Source: Pseudonocardia sp. (GTDB lineage: Bacteria; Actinomycetota; Actinomycetes; Mycobacteriales; Pseudonocardiaceae). Taken from it: 36,107 nt of DNA. Numbering within the stretch: the first letter of the stretch is position 1; each line of letters starts with the position of its first letter. Positions 30,818-36,107 of the stretch are shown here, piece by piece. Below the pieces are notes generated by a model. The model had not been told where the DNA came from, did not search any database, and saw only the letters and a program-made list of their open reading frames with translations. The stretch lies in contig JAODNO010000645.1 in NCBI GenBank assembly GCA_025465235.1, positions 1-36,107 of the forward strand, given 5' to 3'. The position numbers and the translations under genes are program-made.

Positions 30818-32590
30818 CTAGGCCTCCGTGTCTTGGGTCGGTGTGCCGGCCGCCGGCAGCACTTGCAGCTCGAGGTAGGACGGGGTGGGTGCGGCATGGT
30901 GAACCGTCTGATGGGCCTTGACGAGATCCCGCACGGTGGCGGTCGCGATCGCACCGCCGTGATTGGGGTTGACATCGAAGCGGGGATAGTTGGAGCTGGA
31001 GATCTCCACGCGCACCGCGTGCCCGGCCGGGAGCACGATGCTGGTGTAGCCGAGATCGATCCGGTACTCGTAGCACTCGCCCGGAGTGACTGGTTCGGCG
31101 TGCGATGTGCCGTCCCGGTACCGGGCCCGGACGATACCGTCGCAAATGCTCAGCGCCCGGCCGTCGGGATGGACCTCGACGAGTTTCGCCGTCCAGTCGG
31201 TGTCCGCCGCCGACGTCTGGGCGTGCAGTACGACGTTCACCGCGCCGCCGATCTCGAGGTCGTGCTCGAGAGCCGCACTCGTGTAGCACAGGACGTCCGG
31301 GCGCGCCTCGATGGTTCGTTGGTCGCGCGGCCCGGCACGCAGACCGACATAGGCGCCCGGCAAGAACGTCGAGCCACCGGCGGTCGGCACGGGATCGGCC
31401 GGATCGAAGACGAACTCAGCAGGTTGCTCGCCGGTTCCTGGCAGCTCGGCCCGCAGGGAGCCCGGCGCACCGCCGCCCAGCGCGCCTACCAAGTACAGCC
31501 TGGTCGTCGCGGCGCGCCGCGGTGGCCATTCGGCTTCCGCCCGCCAGCGGTTGGCTCCCATCACGAAGACCTTGACCGGCGCTTGCGCTAAGCGAGCGGA
31601 GTCTCCGGCCTTCAAGAACGAGTTGAACCAGCCGAGTTGCACGGCGGTCATGTCGAGCGCGGCGGCTGCCGCGTCGGAGGCGAAATACACCTCGCCAAGG
31701 CCGTCATGGGGCACGGCGTGCGCCCATGGCCCGATGATCAGATGCTGGCGTGGGCCCGCCTCGCCGCCCGCGGTGGACATGCCCCGGTAGTTGGCGACCG
31801 TCCCGCGCAGGAACAGGTCGAACCAGCCGGCGATGTGCAGCGCCGGAACGTTGATCCGGTCGTAGCCCTCGGCGATGCTGATCGGCCGCCAGAAATCGTC
31901 CCGATCCGGATGAGCGAGCCACTCGTCCCAGGCCGGAAGCAACGATCTCAGCGGTGCTAGGCCGGCCAAGGGCCGGGCCGAATACGCCTGCCAGGGATCG
32001 CGCAGGAACTCCTCGAGGGCCGCGGACGATTCCGCCACGTCTGCTCCCGCGCTCGCCCGCCGTGCTGCCTCGGCGGCAGCCAGCCCGAGCGCCCAGTAGA
32101 GACTGAACCCGAGCTCGAGCGCGCCGCCGTAGTAGGTCCACGTGTCGTGATAGTCCGACGCCGTGGCCTGTGGCGCGATGGCCTTGAGCGCGGGCGGTTG
32201 ACGGACCGCTACCAGCAATTGGGTCGCGGCATAGTACGAAGCCCCGTACATACCGATGTCGCCGTTGCAATACGGCTGTGCGGCCAGCCACTCGATGGTA
32301 TCGACGCCGTCGTCACCCTCGTCGAAGAACGGCGTGAAGGCGCCCTCCGAGCCGAACCTTCCCCTGGTGTCCTGGATGACGACCACGTATCCGGCTGCCA
32401 CGGCACGGAGCGGTTCGATGCCGGCGCTGACCACCACGGCGAACGAGTCCGCGCGGTTGTACGGGGTCCGCTGCAACAGGGCCGGGAACCGGCCGGCGCG
32501 GGCGGGGCGCCAGATGTCGGCCTGCAGCCGAACCCCGTCGCGCATCGGCACCCATACGTCGCGTTCGACGATCACGGCTTCGTTGCTCAT
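30818..32590 (-). CDS. CocE/NonD-family serine hydrolase (S15-like)
   Basis: The 590-residue enzyme has an alpha/beta-hydrolase domain with nucleophile Ser118 (MYGASYYAATQ), the likely acid Asp in IAGWFDLFLRG and the likely His in GPWAHAVPH. A C-terminal jelly-roll PepX-C domain follows (VEISSSNYPRFDVN). Family members hydrolyse esters such as cocaine or acyl-amino bonds. There is no signal peptide, so it acts in the cytosol. It is the first gene of the deoxysugar operon, which suggests removal of an acyl group from an imported sugar ester. ATG 32590 has a GGGAG site at somewhat long spacing. Confidence 0.9.
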   Translation of the reverse strand: MSNEAVIVERDVWVPMRDGVRLQADIWRPARAGRFPALLQRTPYNRADSFAVVVSAGIEPLRAVAAGYVVVIQDTRGRFGSEGAFTPFFDEGDDGVDTIEWLAAQPYCNGDIGMYGASYYAATQLLVAVRQPPALKAIAPQATASDYHDTWTYYGGALELGFSLYWALGLAAAEAARRASAGADVAESSAALEEFLRDPWQAYSARPLAGLAPLRSLLPAWDEWLAHPDRDDFWRPISIAEGYDRINVPALHIAGWFDLFLRGTVANYRGMSTAGGEAGPRQHLIIGPWAHAVPHDGLGEVYFASDAAAAALDMTAVQLGWFNSFLKAGDSARLAQAPVKVFVMGANRWRAEAEWPPRRAATTRLYLVGALGGGAPGSLRAELPGTGEQPAEFVFDPADPVPTAGGSTFLPGAYVGLRAGPRDQRTIEARPDVLCYTSAALEHDLEIGGAVNVVLHAQTSAADTDWTAKLVEVHPDGRALSICDGIVRARYRDGTSHAEPVTPGECYEYRIDLGYTSIVLPAGHAVRVEISSSNYPRFDVNPNHGGAIATATVRDLVKAHQTVHHAAPTPSYLELQVLPAAGTPTQDTEA

Positions 32591-32634
32591 GTGTTTGCTT
32601 GCTCCCGTCAACGACTGGCTGCCCCGCACAGGTA

Positions 32635-32651
32635 TCCTATATTCTATAGGA
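32635..32651. promoter_or_regulatory. Perfect operator-like inverted repeat TCCTATA-TTC-TATAGGA
   Basis: A 7+7 inverted repeat with a 3-nt spacer lies between the divergent deoxysugar operon (start 32590) and the GntR gene (start 32705). On the minus strand TAGGAT within it could serve as the operon's -10. The left half TCCTATATT recurs at 33690-33698 in front of the sugar importer. It is the best candidate binding site for the GntR protein. Confidence 0.65.
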
Positions 32652-32704
32652 GAGCTGCGTTACGACCGTACTGGTCGAAGCGCGGAATCCGCTACCCTGT
32701 GTTC

Positions 32705-33439
32705 ATGGTGGAGCGCCCGGGTGCAACCGGAGGGGATGCCGCGACGACACGGTCCATGTGGACGACCGTCGGCGGCCCGGTGCGCTCCGTGCTGGCCGAC
32801 CGCGTCTATGAGTTGATCAAGATGAAGCTCATGGACAATGTGGTGGAGCCCGGTGCGCGGCTGTCGATCGACGCCCTGTCGCGGGACATGCAGGTGTCGG
32901 CGACGCCGATTCGCGAGGCGTTGGCCAGGCTCGAGTCGGACGGTTTGGTGGTCAAGCGCGCCCACCGCGGCTACACCGCCGCCCCGCGCCTCGATGCCCG
33001 GGCCTTGGACGAGCTCTTCCGGATTCGGATGCTGCTCGAACCGGCGAGTGCTTCCTGGGCGGCGCAGGCCGCGACCGCCAGGCAGATCGCGGCGATGGAG
33101 GACATGATCGCCGCGATGAGCGAACCCGTGACCGGGGACAGCTACGAGAGCTACCGCGCGTTCGCGGCGCAGGACGCGGCATTCCACCTGGCGCTCGCCG
33201 AGGCGAGCGGGGTCGGCCTGATGGTCGACATCCTGACTCGCCTGCGTCCGCATACTCAGCTCTACCGCCTTTACTACACCGTCGGAATCAGCGAGGACAC
33301 GGTTGCCGAGCACAGCCGGGTGATCGAGGCTGTGTCCCGGCGGGACGCCGCGTCCGCCGCCGAGGCCATGGCCGCTCACCTGTCGGCGTCCCAGCAGCGC
33401 CTGGCGACCAGCTCAGGACCGGGTTCGGACCGCGGCTAG
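32705..33439 (+). CDS. GntR-family regulator, FCD subfamily, of the deoxysugar regulon
   Basis: The 244-residue protein has a winged HTH (about residues 28-95, motif QVSATPIREALARLESDGL) and an FCD domain with the complete metal set: D-x3-H (QDAAFHLAL), His in AEHSRV and in AAHLSA. FCD regulators of sugar-acid pathways respond to aldonates or keto-deoxy acids. ATG 32705 lacks a ribosome site. A TACCCT box (32693-32698) lies 6 nt upstream, consistent with a leaderless transcript. The gene is divergent from the catabolic operon and upstream of the sugar importer, with similar sites near both. Confidence 0.9.
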   Translation: MVERPGATGGDAATTRSMWTTVGGPVRSVLADRVYELIKMKLMDNVVEPGARLSIDALSRDMQVSATPIREALARLESDGLVVKRAHRGYTAAPRLDARALDELFRIRMLLEPASASWAAQAATARQIAAMEDMIAAMSEPVTGDSYESYRAFAAQDAAFHLALAEASGVGLMVDILTRLRPHTQLYRLYYTVGISEDTVAEHSRVIEAVSRRDAASAAEAMAAHLSASQQRLATSSGPGSDRG

Positions 33440-33683
33440 ACGAGCACCGTAAAGGCATCGACGGTGTGCCTGCACATCGGTGCCGCAGCCGCCTTGATCG
33501 GCAGCGGCTTGTACCCATTTCCGAGCCCGCGTAGAGCACGGACGGCGCGGTGTCCTCAAGCACCCGGTTGGGTTCGACGGTGAACTGCCTGACCGTGCTG
33601 GCGTCGTCGGACGCCGCCCTGGCCGCCTTCGGCGGGTCGGCTCCCGTCACCTTTTGACTCTGGACTACGACGGCTGGGCCTGG
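33436..33683 (-). pseudogene. Unidentified decayed ORF (frameshifted) converging on the GntR gene
   Basis: A minus-strand frame with strong G/C third positions reads VVVQSQKVTGADPP ... TVRQFTVEPNRVLEDTAPSV (about 33680-33535). After a shift it continues as GLGNGYKPLPIKAAA and CRHTVDAFTVLV to a TAG at 33436-33438. Both halves look protein-like but need a frameshift to join. A stop lies just upstream. I cannot name the family. It could be the C-terminal leftover of a lost gene. Confidence 0.35.
33482..33508. terminator. Possible stem-loop downstream of the GntR gene
   Basis: GCCGCAGCC (33482-33490) pairs with GGCAGCGGC (33500-33508) with one mismatch and a 9-nt loop, 43 nt past the GntR stop. 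It also lies inside the decayed ORF, so the pairing could be incidental. Confidence 0.25.
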
Positions 33684-33684
33684 C

Positions 33685-33701
33685 TATGATCCTATATTAT
33701 C
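33685..33701 (+). promoter_or_regulatory. Candidate promoter/operator of the sugar ABC importer
   Basis: TATGAT (33685-33690) is a near-consensus -10 and is directly followed by TCCTATATTATC (33690-33701), whose first nine bases equal the left part of the inverted repeat at 32635. The right half is poorly conserved. A repressor bound here would cover the start site. The leader to the binding-protein start is about 340 nt. From about 33702 to 34037 I see no gene. Confidence 0.45.
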
Positions 33702-34037
33702 TTCGATTTGGAGCAGACGGCCAGAACATGTCATGACTGAAGAATCCGTACCACCGGGTCGTTGCGGCGTGCTGGAGCACCCGCCGGCTGCGACCATTCC
33801 GGCGCCGACCATGGCCGCGAACCCCGCATGCCACGTTGGCTTCGGATGACTCAGACCTCGGCGAAGACGTCGCCCTCAACGCGCGCGGCCCAGCCGAGAG
33901 AGCAGGCGCGGCCCGATCGCGGCCTCGCTGCCGGCAGCTGTCCTTCCAACTGAAAATCGAATCAGCTCGGTCGCGCCACCTCACGGCGACGCGACGCCGT
34001 CTCCTCATCCATGCCAAGCTCAGACAGGAGCACAGAA

Positions 34038-35042
34038 GTGAAGACAATGCTGTCTGCGACCGCTTTCGTCGCCAGCCTCGCGTGTGCGGCGGTGGCGCTC
34101 TCGGCTTGCAGTACCGAGCAGACGTCGTCGCAGGGCGCGGGCCAGCCGGCCGGAGCGACGAAGTCCTACACCTTCGGACTGGCAAACCAGCAGGAATCGG
34201 TCACCTTCCCCGCCGCGCTGGCCAAGGGCGCCAAGGCGAAGGCAGCCGAGCTCGGAGTGAAGATCGTGGACCTCGACTCGCAAGGGGACCAAACCAAGCA
34301 GGCCAGCCAGGTGCAGGATCTGATCGCGCAGAAGGTCAACGCGATCATCCTCGTGCCGCTGTCTCCCGGTCCGGCACAGGCCCTGGCCGATCAGACCGCC
34401 GCCGCCGGCATCCCGATCGGAACCGCGCACGGCTACGTCGGCGCCAATCAGGACGTGAGCACGCCGTATGCGAAGTTGAAGTTCGTCATCGACGAGAACG
34501 AGCTGGGTGCGGGCGCGACGGCGGGCGCGATGGCCGTGAAGGCCATACCGAACGGCGGCAAGGTCGCGGTGATCAGCGGGTCGGCAGGCTTCGTGGAGAA
34601 CACGACCCGGGTCACGAAGTTCCAGGAGGCCCTGGCTGGGGCCGGCGCCGGAAAGTTCACGGTCGTCGCCACCCAGCCCGGTGACTGGACCAAGGAGAAG
34701 GGCCAGTCGGCGTGTCAGAACATTCTCGCCGCCAACCCGGACATCTCGCTGTTCTACGCGCTGTCCGACGACATGGCTGTGGGCTGCGCGACCGCGGTCA
34801 AGTCTGCCGGCTCAACGGCGAAGATCATCGGCCTTGGCGGGTCGGCCGCCGGAATCGCGGCGATCAAGTCCGGGGACATGTACGGCACGGTCTGCTACAA
34901 GCCCTACGACGAGGGTGCGATGGCCGTGCAGACGATGTACGACGCCATGACCGGCAACCTGACCGGCCCCCCGAAGACCAGCTTCTACGACGCGCCCGCG
35001 ATCACCGCGGACAACGTCGGCTCCTGCACCCCGCAGTGGTGA
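34038..35042 (+). CDS. Sugar-binding lipoprotein of an ABC importer (periplasmic-binding-protein type I)
   Basis: The 334-residue product has a signal peptide with lipobox ALSAC, the lipidated Cys at residue 24. The mature part matches ribose/rhamnose-type binding proteins: VQDLIAQKVNAIILVPLSP and later NPDISLFYALSDDMAVGC. GTG 34038 was chosen because AGGAG lies 7 nt upstream and it yields a clean signal peptide; ATG 34011 is in frame without a site. An RbsA-type ATPase follows after 43 nt. Together with the upstream operator copy, it probably captures the deoxysugar, or its esterified or oligomeric form, broken down by the divergent operon. Confidence 0.92.
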   Translation: MKTMLSATAFVASLACAAVALSACSTEQTSSQGAGQPAGATKSYTFGLANQQESVTFPAALAKGAKAKAAELGVKIVDLDSQGDQTKQASQVQDLIAQKVNAIILVPLSPGPAQALADQTAAAGIPIGTAHGYVGANQDVSTPYAKLKFVIDENELGAGATAGAMAVKAIPNGGKVAVISGSAGFVENTTRVTKFQEALAGAGAGKFTVVATQPGDWTKEKGQSACQNILAANPDISLFYALSDDMAVGCATAVKSAGSTAKIIGLGGSAAGIAAIKSGDMYGTVCYKPYDEGAMAVQTMYDAMTGNLTGPPKTSFYDAPAITADNVGSCTPQW

Positions 35043-35085
35043 CCACGACGCTTCCGGTGCGCTGACACCACCAAAGGATCCCCAC

Positions 35086-36107
35086 ATGGCGGAAAACTCG
35101 GCCGGACCACGCGAGCCGGTCCTCGTTGTCTCGGACGTGCACAAGATCTACTCCAGCGGCACCCATGCGTTGCGCGGTGTTTCACTGGCGGTCCGTCCGG
35201 GCTCGGTGCACGGCCTGATCGGCGCCAATGGAGCCGGGAAGTCCACGCTCATCCGGATCATGTCCGGCGTCGAGACCGCGACCAGCGGGACCATGTCGTG
35301 GCAGGGCGAGCCGGTCTCCTGGACGACCCCCAGGGAAGCGCTCGCCGCCGGCATGGCAGCGGTACACCAGCACACCCCGCTGGTATCGACGCTGTCCGTA
35401 TTGGACAACGTGTTCCTCGGTCGCAAGGACTCCGTCAGGTGGGATGCCGCACGGCGCGAAGGCCAGCTGAGCGAACTGTGCGAACGAATGGACTACGACA
35501 TCGATCCGCACCAGACCATCGGCGAACTATCCACCGGCGGCAAGCAGATGGTCGCGATCCTGCAAGCACTGGCGCGCGACGCGAAACTGGTCCTGCTCGA
35601 CGAACCCACGGCGGCCCTGTCGCCACACGAGCGGGACGTGCTGTTCCGGTCCGTCCGCAGGCTGCGTGACGCGGGCACCACGTTCGTCTATGTGTCGCAT
35701 TTCCTCGACGAGATCCTCGACCTGACCGGTCATCTGACGGTCCTGCGAGATGGCCAGGTCATCGTCGACACGCAAACCTCGAGCGTGGGCAAGCAGGAAT
35801 TGGTGACCGCCATCGTCGGGCAACGATTGGCCCGGGTCGAACAACAGAACAGCACGCCAGAGGGGCCGGCGGGAGAACCTCTGCTCGTTGCGGACGGTCT
35901 GAGCTCGCCCGGCCGGTTCGGCCCGGTCAGCCTGACCGTGCATGCCGGCGAGGTCGTCGGGCTGGCCGGCCTGCTCGGCAGCGGCCGCACCGAGCTTCTC
36001 GAAGCGATCTACGGGGCGGACCGTTCCGCCGGCGGTACGGTCCGGGTCGGCTCGCAGCGTATCCGGCACCGGTCGCCGCGGGCCGCGGTCAGGGCAGGCC
36101 TGGCGCT
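35086..36107 (+). CDS. Sugar ABC importer ATP-binding protein (RbsA/MglA type), cut by window end
   Basis: About 340 codons are present with no stop before the edge. The first ATPase domain has Walker A GANGAGKST, a signature variant LSTGGKQMVAIL and Walker B LVLLDEPTAAL. A linker (about residues 245-270) leads to the start of a second domain (PVSLTVHAGEVVGLAGLLGSGRTE), whose P-loop has the degenerate form typical of this family. Full-length RbsA-type proteins have about 500 residues, so roughly a third is missing. AAAGGA precedes the ATG. Permease genes are expected just beyond the window. Confidence 0.93.
   Translation, partial: MAENSAGPREPVLVVSDVHKIYSSGTHALRGVSLAVRPGSVHGLIGANGAGKSTLIRIMSGVETATSGTMSWQGEPVSWTTPREALAAGMAAVHQHTPLVSTLSVLDNVFLGRKDSVRWDAARREGQLSELCERMDYDIDPHQTIGELSTGGKQMVAILQALARDAKLVLLDEPTAALSPHERDVLFRSVRRLRDAGTTFVYVSHFLDEILDLTGHLTVLRDGQVIVDTQTSSVGKQELVTAIVGQRLARVEQQNSTPEGPAGEPLLVADGLSSPGRFGPVSLTVHAGEVVGLAGLLGSGRTELLEAIYGADRSAGGTVRVGSQRIRHRSPRAAVRAGLA

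Noticed and set aside
1-36107. tRNA, rRNA, CRISPR array or prophage
   Set aside because: No cloverleaf-like sequence with a TTCGAnnCC arm, no regularly spaced repeats of CRISPR size, and no integrase, capsid or tail genes were seen on either strand.

Overview
The window is very GC-rich (about 65-75% by eye). It has strongly G/C-biased third codon positions, frequent GTG starts, many 4-nt ATGA/GTGA gene overlaps and candidate leaderless genes. All of this fits a high-GC actinobacterium; a soil or environmental member of the Pseudonocardiales is my guess, not something the sequence proves. I see no rRNA, tRNA, CRISPR array, phage module or intact insertion sequence. The window reads as a patchwork of catabolic gene clusters, four of them paired with their own FCD-type GntR repressor.

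Layout. (1) 1-1496: a GntR/FCD regulator and a VOC-fold protein that share a near-identical 15-nt upstream element, with the start of a possible divergent gene cut by the left edge. (2) 1651-7106, minus strand: a complete five-gene Dpp/Opp-type ABC importer (lipoprotein, two permeases, two ATPases), with a 730-nt upstream region holding inverted repeats and a tandem 9-mer. (3) 7837-14405: an acetamidase/formamidase and a GntR regulator (minus), divergent from an operon of amidohydrolase, MFS transporter, fumarylpyruvate-hydrolase-like FAH protein and PuuE-like deacetylase. (4) 14406-14955: a decayed transposase remnant. (5) 14956-23179: a second MFS transporter with an ACMSD-type amidohydrolase, then a GntR regulator fused by overlap to a molybdenum hydroxylase (large, FAD and 2Fe-2S subunits), then an M24-fold hydrolase that has lost its metal ligands. 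Regulator and transporter in (5) look paralogous to those in (3).

(6) 23346-25430, minus strand: a half-size ABC exporter preceded, 6 nt upstream, by a 49-residue ORF rich in Asp, Arg, His and Cys. (7) 25884-32590, minus strand: a seven-gene operon whose products line up with every step of the diketo-hydrolase route for a 6-deoxyhexose (L-fucose or L-rhamnose type): mutarotase, aldo/keto reductase, lactonase, enolase-superfamily dehydratase, SDR and FAH hydrolase, led by a CocE-type serine esterase. (8) 32705-36107: the divergent GntR regulator, a decayed ORF, and a sugar ABC importer (lipoprotein and RbsA-type ATPase, the latter cut by the right edge). A TCCTATATT-containing element lies upstream of both the catabolic operon and the importer, which suggests one regulon controlled by this GntR protein.

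The most interesting items are the deoxysugar regulon with its esterase and talarate/galactarate-dehydratase-like enzyme, the molybdenum hydroxylase plus metal-free M24 pair, the duplicated regulator-transporter modules, and the small ORF ahead of the ABC exporter. All functions are read from motifs and recalled family features; no search was run.
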